A stretch of 64,000 bases of DNA, taken from Hyphomicrobiaceae bacterium. Its GTDB lineage: Bacteria > Pseudomonadota > Alphaproteobacteria > Rhizobiales > Hyphomicrobiaceae. Under the pieces are notes generated by a model that saw nothing but the letters and a program-made list of their open reading frames with translations, was not told the origin of the DNA and ran no database searches. How positions within the stretch are numbered: the first letter of the stretch is position 1; every line of letters begins with the position of its first letter. Positions 7,610-16,542 of the stretch are shown piece after piece. The position numbers were made by a program, and so were the translations under genes. The stretch covers positions 124,001-188,000 of the forward strand of contig JACKJH010000003.1 in assembly GCA_020638055.1 (NCBI GenBank), in the 5' to 3' direction.

Positions 7610-8833
7610 GTGACACTATTGGTTATCTTTGTCGTTCTTGTTTTCGCCTACTCGTTGATTTCTGGAGTGGTGGAACGAGGCCGGCTGACCGCACCAATAA
7701 TATTTACCTTCGCAGGAGCCATGTCCCAGCTTCTGGTCAACTACGAAGCACCTGAAAGGTTCAGCGCGGACGTCTTTCTGACCATTGCAGAGCTGGGACT
7801 GGTCTTGCTGCTTTTCACCGATGGAAGCCGTATTGTGTACGCCTTTAGAGGTGTATTGTTGTCTGTCCCCGGGCGGCTGCTGAGCACGGGCATGTTGTTG
7901 ACCATCGTGTTCGGTTTGCTGGCTGCTTTATTGTTGTTTGACAAGATAACGGTGTGGGAGGCGGGCATACTTGCCGCCGTTCTGGCGCCGACTGATGCCG
8001 GTTTGGGCCAGCCGATAGTTTCCAATCCAAAGGTTCCCCAACGCATCCGCGAGGGTCTTAATGTTGAGGCCGGCCTCAACGATGGTCTGGCAGTCCCGTT
8101 CTTGTTGTTTTTCATGGCAATGGCAAGCCAGACCGACGAAGCAAATTTCTCGCGCTTTTTTGTTGAGCAGTTTGGATATGGTGTCCTCATCGGACTTTTC
8201 GTTGGACGCGTCGGCAGTGAACTTTTCGCCGCTGCAATCAATCGCGGGTGGCTTGCGCGTGAATATCGTCAACTGGGCTTCGCCGCTCTACCGATCATGT
8301 GCATGCTGATTTCGCATGAGACTGGCGCCAGTATGTTCATTGCCGCTTTCGTAGGTGGCCTTGCCGTGCGCCGGCAGCGACCTGTGGGTATTTCCGGCGA
8401 GAGCGTGAAGTTCATCGAGGACTGGGGCCAGTTGATTAATCTGGCCGTGTTTTTCTTGTTCGGAGCCATTGTCGCCATAAGCTGGCCTCACCTGCACTGG
8501 GCCCACTTTGCCTACGCGGCGCTGAGCCTCACTGTTGTGCGGATGGTTCCAGTTGCAATCGCGATGGCAGGTCTGGGGTTTGCACCCAACACTCTTGTTT
8601 TCATGGGTTGGTTTGGGCCGCGGGGGCTTGCGTCCATTGTCCTGGGGCTTGTCTACATCGGGCACGGCAATTCTACAGAGCTTGTGCGGATGTGTATCGT
8701 CGCGACGGTACTTTCAAGCATTCTGCTGCACGGTTTGACAGCCAGGCGCGGTGCGGAATTCTACGCGGCCAAAGTGGAAAAATTGCCACCCGATGCGGCT
8801 GAAAAAGCGCCGGCGTCGCTTGAGCGCACCTAG
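7610..8833 (+). CDS. Cation:proton antiporter, CPA1-type
   Basis: A 407-residue membrane protein with about 11-12 predicted transmembrane segments. The family core is visible: APTDAGLGQPIVSN followed by EAGLNDGLAVPF, containing the Asp and Asn-Asp residues used for ion exchange in Na+/H+ antiporters. A frame continues upstream to 7517, but the first 31 residues are polar and rich in His, Ser and Asn. The GTG at 7610 (VTLLVIFVV) begins directly at the first membrane helix. The stop codon TAG is the first triplet of a palindrome. It exchanges a monovalent cation for protons; the specific ion cannot be read from the sequence. Confidence 0.82.
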   Translation: MTLLVIFVVLVFAYSLISGVVERGRLTAPIIFTFAGAMSQLLVNYEAPERFSADVFLTIAELGLVLLLFTDGSRIVYAFRGVLLSVPGRLLSTGMLLTIVFGLLAALLLFDKITVWEAGILAAVLAPTDAGLGQPIVSNPKVPQRIREGLNVEAGLNDGLAVPFLLFFMAMASQTDEANFSRFFVEQFGYGVLIGLFVGRVGSELFAAAINRGWLAREYRQLGFAALPIMCMLISHETGASMFIAAFVGGLAVRRQRPVGISGESVKFIEDWGQLINLAVFFLFGAIVAISWPHLHWAHFAYAALSLTVVRMVPVAIAMAGLGFAPNTLVFMGWFGPRGLASIVLGLVYIGHGNSTELVRMCIVATVLSSILLHGLTARRGAEFYAAKVEKLPPDAAEKAPASLERT

Positions 8834-8907
8834 AGCGCTTTTCGATCCGATGGAATTGGATCAGCGCTCCAACTTTTTGGTTTGGTCACGTTTTCTGCGA
8901 CGAAATG
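8831..8907. repeat. RIME-like palindrome, truncated copy
   Basis: Arms GAGCGCT...GATCC / GGATC..AGCGCTC form a hairpin, followed by a TTTTTGGTTTGGTCACG stretch and a partial TTCTGCGACGAA segment. It is the inverted, incomplete form of the unit arrayed at 48952. It supplies the TAG stop of the antiporter gene. Confidence 0.75.
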
Positions 8908-8926
8908 ATTACGCCCACGCTTATGC

Positions 8927-9877
8927 TCACGTCATCCCGCCAAGCCAGAAGTCCATGCCCTTTTCAAGCAACTCGTCATGGCGGACATAATGGGTTCCGT
9001 CGCATGAGAAATTCATGCTGACGAGGCCGTTGCAGATGTTGAGTGAACCAGACCTCAAATAAATTGTTTCATCAGCAAACCTCAACTTGCTGAACATATC
9101 GAGGACCTTGGCAACGTTTTCGCGTGGAACGCTGGCTTTGTCAGGGTAGGGTCTTTGTTTGTAGGCCAGACAGATGTCGGGATCGAGCAAGGCCGTACTG
9201 TCGAGCAGCCTGTAGTTCATTGGGTCATCCATCAGCCAAATGGTCGCGCGGTTGCTCGAAAAATGCAGCTTGCCATGGAAAACGCCACGCTCGGTCAGGA
9301 GCTCGGTAATGAGTGGCAACACGACGTCGAGTTGATCGTCGATCAGGCTTTGCGCCCTCTGCTGGGCAAACAATCCGCCGCGGATCGCCGGGTCTCCCTT
9401 CACCTGACGCCAATCATGGCTCTCACAATAAAGCTCCTCAGTCGCGGGCAGATCGCGCAGGTCGAAGTCAGCGCCGATGAAACCGGCAAGATGGCCGTTG
9501 GCGTCACGTACAACCTGCACAGCGGTTAACATGGGACGCTTCTTGTTGCGGCTGATGTAGGCTTCGGAAAGTTTGAAATCGGTCGTGCCAACTAGACCTT
9601 GCAGGTAGGGGCGCTCGGAGCGATCCCGGCCGAAATGGACGGGATCAGGTCCGTCCCTAGTTATGTTGTCGCAGAATTGTTGGCCGGCCGCATCAAGCGC
9701 GAATAGGTGCTTGCAATAGGGCATTTCAGACAGTGCCTTGGCCAGATGCCGCTCCACCGCTCTGCGTTCAGCAAAAAAATCACGACAGTCGGCAGCCATT
9801 GCATACATGGATGGACCCAGCAGGCTGGTTAATTCCTCGCGTTGCTTTTGCGTGGCGGCCTTGAGCGGTTGTACCAT
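8927..9877 (-). CDS. PDC-sensor (Cache-like) domain protein
   Basis: A 316-residue protein whose N-terminal 170 residues resemble a PDC/Cache sensor. It has a long helix (KAATQKQREELTSLLG), then segments such as LFALDAAGQQFCDNI, DRSERPYLQGL, SEAYISRNKKRPMLTAVQVV and GFIGADFDLRDL, which is the RPY/ligand-binding pattern. The C-terminal half has no recognised domain. No transmembrane helix or signal peptide is visible, which is unusual because Cache domains are normally extracytoplasmic. The ATG at 9877 is preceded by GGAGAGG and is preferred to the longer frame from 9928. The ligand is unknown. Confidence 0.75.
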   Translation of the reverse strand: MVQPLKAATQKQREELTSLLGPSMYAMAADCRDFFAERRAVERHLAKALSEMPYCKHLFALDAAGQQFCDNITRDGPDPVHFGRDRSERPYLQGLVGTTDFKLSEAYISRNKKRPMLTAVQVVRDANGHLAGFIGADFDLRDLPATEELYCESHDWRQVKGDPAIRGGLFAQQRAQSLIDDQLDVVLPLITELLTERGVFHGKLHFSSNRATIWLMDDPMNYRLLDSTALLDPDICLAYKQRPYPDKASVPRENVAKVLDMFSKLRFADETIYLRSGSLNICNGLVSMNFSCDGTHYVRHDELLEKGMDFWLGGMT

Positions 9878-10058
9878 TGTTGTGGCCTCTCCAAGAAGGA
9901 TGTGCTGGGCTGAGACACGACCATACATATAACGAAAAGTTCAGGCCCTGGCGGTGTTGTGCCCCTGCCCATGTCCAAATACCATGAGTGGGCGGAACGT
10001 TTTAGGCGAAATGCGCTGAAACGTATCCGCGCGCTTTAAAAAAAACGATGAGGATGGC

Positions 10059-10463
10059 ATGACGCATAACGATCTCAATCAATGGCGCCCCCGTGTTTTG
10101 AGTGTCTTGCGCGCTTTTTCCGGCTTCATTTTCCTCCTACATGGCACGCAAAAGCTGCTTGGTTTTCCACCCAGTGAGAGGGTTGTGGCAGCCTTCAGTC
10201 TGTCATGGTGGTCGGCCCTCATCGAATTGATCTGCGGGACGTTGATCATGATCGGCTTGTTCACACGACAGGCAGCCTTTCTCGCATCGGGCACGATGGC
10301 ATTTGCCTATTGGATCGCGCACGCACCCCGGGACATGTTCCCGGTCAACAATGGCGGCGATGCAGCCATTCTGTATTGCTTCGTTTTTCTATATCTGGTG
10401 TTTGCAGGGCCCGGGCCATGGAGCATTGATGCGGCGCGCGGTAAAGATCGTTATTTGGATTGA
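10059..10463 (+). CDS. DoxX family membrane protein
   Basis: A 134-residue protein with four hydrophobic segments and the DoxX opening pattern (RVLSVLRAFSGFIFLLHGTQKLLGFP). The segment ELICGTLIMIGLFTRQAAFLASGTMAFAYW is also typical. DoxX-family proteins are inner-membrane proteins, sometimes linked to redox functions or sulfur oxidation, but most have no assigned role. GAGGATGG lies directly before the ATG as a ribosome site. It lies alone upstream of tuf. Confidence 0.85.
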   Translation: MTHNDLNQWRPRVLSVLRAFSGFIFLLHGTQKLLGFPPSERVVAAFSLSWWSALIELICGTLIMIGLFTRQAAFLASGTMAFAYWIAHAPRDMFPVNNGGDAAILYCFVFLYLVFAGPGPWSIDAARGKDRYLD

Positions 10464-10658
10464 GAACGGCCAAGTCGTTCAGCGGTTTGAGCTAACCTGC
10501 GCTCTGACGTCGTGATGAACAGGGTGTGTCAGGCTATGGCCTCATTTCATCCTTGAAGATCGCGCGCTTAACCCTTAGAGAACGGGCGCAACGTGCGCGT
10601 GGACCCAATTTTGCGGGCATGCGCGGCATTTGAGTTCCGTTGGCTTGAGGATTTTACG

Positions 10659-11852
10659 ATGGCGAAGGCAAAATTTGATCGTACGAAGCCGCACTGCAAC
10701 ATCGGCACGATCGGTCACGTTGACCATGGCAAGACGTCTTTGACGGCCGCGATCACGAAGGTGCTAGCGGAGGTTGGTGGCAAGTCTGAGGCTGTTGCCT
10801 TTGAGAACATCGACAAGGCTCCCGAAGAGCGTGAGCGCGGCATCACGATCTCGACGGCGCACGTTGAGTATGAGACGGATGCGCGCCACTACGCGCACGT
10901 CGACTGCCCTGGCCATGCCGACTACGTGAAGAACATGATCACGGGTGCGGCTCAGATGGACGGCGCGATCCTGGTTGTTTCAGCCGCCGACGGTCCGATG
11001 CCGCAAACGCGCGAGCACATTCTTCTGGCGCGCCAGGTTGGCGTTCCCGCTCTGGTGGTGTTCCTGAACAAGGTCGATATGGTTGACGATCCTGAGCTTC
11101 TGGAGCTTGTCGAGATGGAGGTTCGCGAGCTTCTGTCATCGTATCAGTTCCCCGGCGACGACATTCCGATCGTCAAGGGCTCGGCGCTGTGCGCACTTGA
11201 GAGCCGCAACGAAGACATCGGCAAGAATGCCATTCTTGAGCTGATGAAGGCAGTTGATGATTACATCCCGCAGCCTGAGCGTCCCAAGGACCAGCCGTTC
11301 CTGATGCCGATTGAAGACGTGTTCTCGATCTCGGGTCGCGGTACTGTTGTTACGGGCCGCATTGAGCGTGGCATCGTGAAGGTCGGCGAGGAAGTCGAGA
11401 TTGTCGGCATCCGCGACACCAAGAAGACGACGGTTACCGGCGTTGAGATGTTCCGCAAGTTGCTTGACCAGGGCGAGGCCGGCGACAACGTGGGTGCGCT
11501 TCTTCGCGGTATCGACCGTGAGGGTGTTGAGCGCGGCCAGGTTCTTTGCAAGCCCGGTTCGATCAAGCCGCACAAGAAGTTCAAGGCAGAAGCCTACATC
11601 CTGACGAAGGACGAGGGCGGCCGTCACACGCCGTTCTTCACCAACTACCGTCCGCAGTTTTACTTCCGCACGACGGATGTGACGGGTGTCGTAACGCTGC
11701 CTGAAGGCACCGAGATGGTGATGCCGGGCGACAACGTGACGATGGACGTGGAGCTGATTACGCCGATCGCGATGGAAGAGAAGCTGCGCTTCGCCATCCG
11801 TGAAGGCGGCCGCACCGTCGGCGCCGGCGTCGTCGCAGCTATTACGGAGTAA
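10659..11852 (+). CDS. tuf: Elongation factor Tu (first copy)
   Basis: A 397-residue EF-Tu, the GTPase that delivers aminoacyl-tRNA to the ribosome. G1 (GHVDHGKT), G3 (DCPGH) and G4 (NKVD) are all present. The start MAKAKFDRTKPH follows a TTGAGG site; the upstream 22 codons of the frame are not coding. The protein appears identical to the second copy at 30612, and the two genes differ only at scattered silent positions. Unlike the second copy, this one is not in the str operon. It is followed by a tandem repeat of its own 3' end. Confidence 0.98.
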   Translation: MAKAKFDRTKPHCNIGTIGHVDHGKTSLTAAITKVLAEVGGKSEAVAFENIDKAPEERERGITISTAHVEYETDARHYAHVDCPGHADYVKNMITGAAQMDGAILVVSAADGPMPQTREHILLARQVGVPALVVFLNKVDMVDDPELLELVEMEVRELLSSYQFPGDDIPIVKGSALCALESRNEDIGKNAILELMKAVDDYIPQPERPKDQPFLMPIEDVFSISGRGTVVTGRIERGIVKVGEEVEIVGIRDTKKTTVTGVEMFRKLLDQGEAGDNVGALLRGIDREGVERGQVLCKPGSIKPHKKFKAEAYILTKDEGGRHTPFFTNYRPQFYFRTTDVTGVVTLPEGTEMVMPGDNVTMDVELITPIAMEEKLRFAIREGGRTVGAGVVAAITE

Positions 11853-12156
11853 GTCTCGTCATACCGGCTTGCTCAAGACAGAGGCGCCGACAAAACCACA
11901 GACTTGAAGTGGGGCAAGCCCCACTTCAGATCGGCGCCGGCGTCGTCGCTGCTATTACTGAGTAAGTCTCGTCATACCGGCTTGCTCAAGACAGAGGCGC
12001 CGACAAAACCACAGACTTGAAGTGGGGCAAGCCCCACTTCAGATCGGCGCCGGCGTCGTCGCAGCTATTACTGAGTAGGTCTCGTCATACCGGCTTGCTC
12101 AAGACAGAGGCGCCGACAAAACCACAGACTTGAAGTGGCGCAAGCCCCACTTCAGA
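11818..12156 (+). repeat. 113-bp tandem triplication including the tuf 3' end
   Basis: Three direct copies start at 11818, 11931 and 12044. Each unit holds the last 11 codons and stop of tuf, then CTCGTCATACCGGCTTGC, then a hairpin with arms GAAGTGGGG / CCCCACTTC. The first two hairpins are perfect and the third has one mismatch. No T-run follows them. Copies 2 and 3 keep an ACTGAG ending where the functional gene has ACGGAG. Confidence 0.93.
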
Positions 12157-12196
12157 TCGGTGTTGTTACAGGTCTTCGCAAAAATGGGCTCATCTT

Positions 12197-12517
12197 ATGA
12201 TTGTTGTCACGACGAATGACCTTCCTGGCCATCGTATCGTCCGCATTCTGGGCCTTGCGAGAGGCTTGTCCGTTCGCTCACGTTCTGTTGTCGGCAATAT
12301 TGGCGCGTCAATCCAAATTTTGTTCGGAGGCAACATCACGCTCTATACCAAGCTGGCCGAACAGGCTCGTCAGGAAGCCTTTGATCTGCTTGTTCAACAG
12401 GGTGAGAGGATGGGCGCCAACGCAATCATAGCAATGCGCTACGACGCCAACGAAATGGCAGCCGCGGTGACCGAAGTCCTGGCCTACGGAACAGCCGTTG
12501 TCGTTGTGCCGGAATAG
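12197..12517 (+). CDS. ybjQ: YbjQ / UPF0145 family protein
   Basis: A 106-residue protein matching the YbjQ (UPF0145) family in length and sequence. It has an N-terminal VVTTNDLPGHRIVRILG, then GLSVRSRSVVGNIGASI, then ARQEAFDLLVQQGERMGANAIIAMRYD, and a C-terminal AYGTAVVV strand. Members form small oligomers and are sometimes described as heavy-metal-binding, but the function is not established. It lies between tuf and tRNA-Trp. Confidence 0.88.
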   Translation: MIVVTTNDLPGHRIVRILGLARGLSVRSRSVVGNIGASIQILFGGNITLYTKLAEQARQEAFDLLVQQGERMGANAIIAMRYDANEMAAAVTEVLAYGTAVVVVPE

Positions 12518-12637
12518 CGAATTGCGGCAAAATTGTCACACGCAAGCCAATAACGCGATTGAGGCGTGACAAGCACTTAAAGTTCCGCTAAAGGTGCCCG
12601 TTCTGAGAGACTGTAAACGCGCGCCAACGGGCGCAAT

Positions 12638-12713
12638 AGGGGTGTAGCTCAATTGGTAGAGCGTCGGTCTCCAAAACCGAAGGTTGGGGGTTCGAGACCC
12701 TCCGCCCCTGCCA
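12638..12713 (+). tRNA. tRNA-Trp (anticodon CCA)
   Basis: A 76-base cloverleaf with CCA encoded. The acceptor AGGGGTG / CGCCCCT pairs, the D arm contains AATTGGTAGAGC, anticodon loop CTCCAAA reads UGG, and the T arm is GGGGG-TTCGAGA-CCCTC. It sits directly upstream of secE, the usual place in this bacterial group. Confidence 0.96.
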
Positions 12714-12835
12714 TCTGATGTGAAAAGCCGGATTCGCCAGCGAGGGCAGCGGGTCTGGCGTTTTGGTTTGTGTGTGGACGGCGAATTCGTCGCTTTCATT
12801 GCACCGGAAGATGCCCTGCCGGATTTAGGTGTTTG

Positions 12836-13030
12836 ATGGCCAAGAACCCATTCCAATTCATTCAGGAAGTGCGGACCGAGACCGCCAAGGTTACGTGGCC
12901 TACCTGGAAGGAAGTATGGATCACGACCATCATGGTTATGATCATGGTGACGCTTGCGGCGATTTTCTTCCTGTTGACTGACCAGTTTCTCGGCTGGCTG
13001 GTGAGCATGGTACTCGAAATCGGGCGCTAA
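12836..13030 (+). CDS. secE: Preprotein translocase subunit SecE
   Basis: A 64-residue single-span form of SecE, the essential small subunit of the SecYEG channel. The conserved amphipathic stretch EVRTETAKVTWPTWKE is followed by one transmembrane helix (ITTIMVMIMVTLAAIFFLLTD). The ATG at 12836 is used; the 22 codons upstream in frame overlap the spacer after tRNA-Trp. nusG follows after 60 bases, the classic secE-nusG pair. Confidence 0.96.
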   Translation: MAKNPFQFIQEVRTETAKVTWPTWKEVWITTIMVMIMVTLAAIFFLLTDQFLGWLVSMVLEIGR

Positions 13031-13090
13031 CGATAGCGGCGCCGATGCGGGGCGCGGATCACTTTTATTGACGGTGGATGCATTAGGATT

Positions 13091-13627
13091 ATGGCGAAGC
13101 GCTGGTACATTGTGCACGCCTACACCAACTTCGAGCGCAAGGTGGCTGATGCCATCAAGGAGCGGGCGAAAGCGGCGGGCCTTGAAGACCTCTTTGAAGA
13201 AGTCATGGTGCCAACCGAAGAGGTGATTGAGGTGAAGCGGGGCCGCAAGGTCCAGGCGGAACGCAAGTTCCTGCCGGGCTATGTGCTGGTCCGGATGGAA
13301 ATGACCGATCCGGCGTTTCTTTTGATAAAGAACACGCCAAAGGTGACCGGGTTCCTGGGTGCTGACAACAAACCTATCGCCATCACCGATGAGGAAGCCA
13401 TGCGCATCCTCAATCAGGTGCAGGAAGGTGTGGAGCGACCCAAACCCACCATCACGTTCGAGATCGGCGAACAGGTGAAAGTTGCTGACGGTCCGTTCGC
13501 ATCGTTCCAGGGACACGTCGAGGAAGTCGACGAAGAGCGCGCGCGGCTCAAGGTTGCGGTTTCGATATTTGGACGGCCGACACCGGTCGAGCTTGAGTTC
13601 GGTCAGGTGGAGAAGGTTGCGAGTTAA
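13091..13627 (+). CDS. nusG: Transcription termination/antitermination factor NusG
   Basis: A 178-residue NusG. The NGN domain (MAKRWYIVHAYTNFERKVADAI...) binds RNA polymerase, and the KOW domain begins near residue 125 (FEIGEQVKVADGPFASFQGHVEEVD) and contacts Rho or ribosomal S10. The length and both domains are normal for the family. It couples transcription to translation and Rho termination. Confidence 0.97.
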   Translation: MAKRWYIVHAYTNFERKVADAIKERAKAAGLEDLFEEVMVPTEEVIEVKRGRKVQAERKFLPGYVLVRMEMTDPAFLLIKNTPKVTGFLGADNKPIAITDEEAMRILNQVQEGVERPKPTITFEIGEQVKVADGPFASFQGHVEEVDEERARLKVAVSIFGRPTPVELEFGQVEKVAS

Positions 13628-13963
13628 CGAGTGATGTGCTGGCGCCAATATCAAAGGTGCGCATGAAAATTGCAGAAATTGCGCAAACTTGGGCGCTTGT
13701 TTCAGGAGTGCGGTTTTCGACGGAAGTGTGAAATTTCAACATGTGCAGCGGGCGTCGCGATGGCCCCTGGCATATGTGACGAATGCTTGATTTGCCGGAA
13801 TTGCCTATGCAGGACAACGCCTGGTAAATCGGCAAGCCTGAAGGAAAAATGTTTTCCCTGAGGCTGCAGCGTGCGGGAGGAAGCAGGTGACGCTGGTTGT
13901 CTGCGACCGTTGACCGCTAACCCTGGGACGGATTTGTCCGTCTCGTATTTACTAGGGGACACT
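13628..13963. promoter_or_regulatory. nusG-rplK intergenic region and L11 leader
   Basis: 336 bases without a gene. A hairpin at 13836-13864 pairs GCCT..GGAAAA with TTTTCC..AGGC around a short loop. A second small hairpin (GACGGA / TCCGTC, 13928-13942) lies just before the rplK ribosome site AGGGGAC. These probably belong to the rplK-rplA leader, where ribosomal protein L1 represses in other bacteria. A promoter is expected but not clear. Confidence 0.4.
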
Positions 13964-14392
13964 ATGGCAAAGAAAATAGACGGTTACATCAATCTCCAAG
14001 TGCCGGCGGGGCAGGCCAACCCCTCACCGCCGATCGGCCCCGCGCTGGGTCAGCGTGGCGTCAACATCATGGAGTTCTGCAAGGCGTTCAACGCCAAGAG
14101 CAAGGACATCGAACAGGGTACGCCGATTCCCGTGAAAATCACGGTTTTTTCGGATCGCTCTTTCACCTTCGAGATGAAAACGCCGCCAGCGTCATTCTTC
14201 CTGAAGAAGATGGCAAAGGTGAAGTCTGGCTCCAAGGAACCTGGCCGCGCCAACGCAGGGTCGGTAACGATGGATCAGGTGCGCGAGATCGCAAACCTGA
14301 AAATGAAAGACCTGAACACCGATGATGTCGAGCAGGCCGCGCGAACAATCGCGGGCTCGGCACGGTCCATGGGCATCCGGGTGGTGGAGTAA
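13964..14392 (+). CDS. rplK: 50S ribosomal protein L11
   Basis: A 142-residue L11 of the large subunit stalk base, which binds 23S rRNA near the GTPase centre. The start MAKKIDGYINLQVPAGQANP and the motif GQRGVNIMEFCKAFNA are standard. The ATG at 13964 follows AGGGGAC; a longer frame upstream is not coding. The rplA start lies 4 bases after the stop, so translation is probably coupled. Confidence 0.98.
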   Translation: MAKKIDGYINLQVPAGQANPSPPIGPALGQRGVNIMEFCKAFNAKSKDIEQGTPIPVKITVFSDRSFTFEMKTPPASFFLKKMAKVKSGSKEPGRANAGSVTMDQVREIANLKMKDLNTDDVEQAARTIAGSARSMGIRVVE

Positions 14393-14396
14393 GAAC

Positions 14397-15140
14397 ATGG
14401 CAAACATCACTCCGCAAGAGATCAAGGCAACCCGTCTGGCGGGCGGCAAGCGCATGCAGGCTGTGTCAGAGGGCCTGGATCCAAACAAGGCTTATGACCT
14501 TACCGACGCAGTCAAGATGGTGAAGGAACGCGCCAAGGCGAAGTTTGACGAAACCGTCGAGATTGCACTCAACCTGGGTGTCGATCCACGTCACGCAGAC
14601 CAGATGGTGCGCGGTGTGTGCCTGTTGCCGAATGGTTCTGGCCGCACAGCTCGCGTCGCAGTTTTCGCGCGCGGAGCCAAGGCGGATGAAGCCAAGGAAG
14701 CAGGTGCGGATATCGTTGGCGCTGAAGAACTGGTCGAGCAGGTCCAGGCCGGCAACATCAACTTCGACCGCTGCATCGCCACGCCCGACATGATGGGTCT
14801 GGTTGGTCGGCTCGGAAAGGTGCTTGGCCCTCGCGGCCTGATGCCGAACCCGCGTGTCGGTACGGTGACGATGGACGTCGCCACGGCGGTTGCCGGTGCC
14901 AAGGGCGGCTCAGTCGAGTTCCGCGTCGAAAAAGCCGGCATCGTTCACGCTGGCATCGGCAAGTCCTCCTTCACCGAGGATGCCCTGGTGCAGAACATCA
15001 AGGCTTTCGTCGATGCCGTTATGAAAGCCAAGCCGACCGGAGCAAAGGGAACGTTTCTGAAGCGTGTCTCCATTTCGTCAACGATGGGGCCAGGCGTGAA
15101 GGTTGATGCATCGACAGTCTCAAGCGTAGCCGTCGCTTGA
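14397..15140 (+). CDS. rplA: 50S ribosomal protein L1
   Basis: A 247-residue L1, which forms the mobile L1 stalk and is the usual autorepressor of the L11 operon. The signature segment LGKVLGPRGLMPNPRVGTVT is present. It is longer than the usual 229-234 residues, mainly at the N-terminus, where MANITPQEIKATRLAGGKRM precedes the conserved core. Confidence 0.97.
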   Translation: MANITPQEIKATRLAGGKRMQAVSEGLDPNKAYDLTDAVKMVKERAKAKFDETVEIALNLGVDPRHADQMVRGVCLLPNGSGRTARVAVFARGAKADEAKEAGADIVGAEELVEQVQAGNINFDRCIATPDMMGLVGRLGKVLGPRGLMPNPRVGTVTMDVATAVAGAKGGSVEFRVEKAGIVHAGIGKSSFTEDALVQNIKAFVDAVMKAKPTGAKGTFLKRVSISSTMGPGVKVDASTVSSVAVA

Positions 15141-15517
15141 GGCCGAAAAGCCGCGCGGTTCTATTGCGCGGCCAACAATTCCGGGCTTGCCCGGATGCCG
15201 CTTTGGCCACGAACTTTGTGGCCGGGGTGGAACCTGTCCGAGATTGCAGGTGCCGCGGCAAGCAACAGCTTGCCAACGCCTAAACCGTCAAGGGCCTGCA
15301 TGAGATGGGAGACAAGCTGATCGAACGCATTCCTTTCGGAATGCACCGCTCGGTTTGAACCTTCTGGGTCGCACCCGTGCCGGTCTCGGTTTTCGAGAGC
15401 GCGCGGAGGACAGGTCTGAAGCGCCGCAATTCAACCGGTTTTCCGGGACGAGGCGGCAAGGTGCAACCCGCAAGCAACCCTTGTGTGAGGGGCTTGCGTG
15501 ACTGGGAGAGAGCGTAA
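15141..15517. promoter_or_regulatory. rplA-rplJ intergenic region, candidate L10 leader
   Basis: 377 bases without a gene. Just after rplA a hairpin at 15150-15172 (GCCGCGC / GCGCGGC) and a second one (GGCCAC / GTGGCC) could end the rplKA transcript, although there is no T-run. The part nearest rplJ is where an L10(L12)4-binding leader is found in other bacteria. I can see GC-rich pairing there but not a definite leader motif. Confidence 0.4.
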
Positions 15518-16036
15518 GTGGAAAGAGCCGCGAAACGTGAGCTCGTGACCGAACTGCACGAGGTGTTGAAAGACACCGGCGTGGTCGTGGTCGCCCACAA
15601 TACCGGCATGGTGGCTGCCCAATCCACGGAATACCGCAAACGCGTCCGCGATGCTGGTGGAACCGTGAAGGTGGTCAAGAACCGGCTGACGAAGCTCGCC
15701 ATCAAGGACACAGACGCTGAAGGCATTGCCGACCTTCTGACGGGGCCGACCATTCTGGCCTATTCGAAGGACCCGATTGCCGCAGCCAAGGTCACTGTCG
15801 ATTACGCCAAGGGGGTCGACAAACTTGTCGTGCTCGGCGGTGTGATGGGCAAGACCGTTCTTGATGCGAATGACGTCAAGGCACTCGCAGAGCTGCCGTC
15901 ACTGGATGAACTGAGAGCCAAGCTCATCGGCCTGCTGAACGCGCCGGCGACCAAGATCGCCCGCACGGTCAAGGAGCCGGGTGCCAAGCTCGCACGCGTC
16001 ATTCAGGCGAAGGCAAGCCAGGGCGAGGCTGCTTGA
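15518..16036 (+). CDS. rplJ: 50S ribosomal protein L10
   Basis: A 172-residue L10, the stalk base protein that carries L7/L12 dimers. It begins with GTG after GGGAGAG. The core VVVAHNTGMVAAQSTEYRKRVRDAGGTVKVVKNRL is standard, and the C-terminal helix that binds L7/L12 is present. rplL follows after 122 bases. Confidence 0.97.
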   Translation: MERAAKRELVTELHEVLKDTGVVVVAHNTGMVAAQSTEYRKRVRDAGGTVKVVKNRLTKLAIKDTDAEGIADLLTGPTILAYSKDPIAAAKVTVDYAKGVDKLVVLGGVMGKTVLDANDVKALAELPSLDELRAKLIGLLNAPATKIARTVKEPGAKLARVIQAKASQGEAA

Positions 16037-16158
16037 TCCATGTGGGAGATGTGGCGTGGCCGGACAAACCGGCATGCAAGCCGCATCACGAGATGAACGC
16101 AGCATCCAAACCGCTGCACGAATGATTGAAACAGGTTCAAACCGAAGGAAATACAACC

Positions 16159-16536
16159 ATGACCGATCTCGCAAAGATCGTTGACGATCTCTCAAACCTC
16201 ACGGTGCTCGAAGCCGCCGAACTGGCGAAAATGCTTGAGGAGAAGTGGGGCGTGTCGGCTGCTGCCGCTGTTGCGGTTGCTGCAGCGCCTGGCGCTGGCG
16301 GTGGTGCTGCTGCTGAAGAAGAGCAGACAGAGTTCACTGTCATCCTGAAGGCGGCGGGCGACAAGAAGATCAACGTCATTAAGGAAGTTCGCGCGATCAC
16401 CGGCCTTGGCCTGAAGGAAGCCAAGGAACTGGTTGAAGCCGGCGGCAAGCCCGTCAAGGAAGGCGTGCCCAAGGACGAAGCCGAAAAGCTCAAGAAGCAG
16501 CTTGAAGACCAGGGTGCCAGCGTCGAGCTGAAGTGA
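16159..16536 (+). CDS. rplL: 50S ribosomal protein L7/L12
   Basis: A 125-residue stalk protein. The N-terminal dimerisation helix (LAKIVDDLSNLTVLEAAELAKMLEEKWG) is followed by an Ala/Gly-rich hinge and a C-terminal factor-binding domain (FTVILKAAGDKKINVIKEVRAITGLGLKEAK). The ATG at 16159 follows GAAGGAAA. All features are typical. Confidence 0.98.
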   Translation: MTDLAKIVDDLSNLTVLEAAELAKMLEEKWGVSAAAAVAVAAAPGAGGGAAAEEEQTEFTVILKAAGDKKINVIKEVRAITGLGLKEAKELVEAGGKPVKEGVPKDEAEKLKKQLEDQGASVELK

Positions 16537-16542
16537 AGATGA

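Noticed and set aside
12536..13654. 372-codon minus-strand frame across tRNA-Trp, secE and nusG
   Set aside because: It runs opposite three well-supported genes and has no family similarity.
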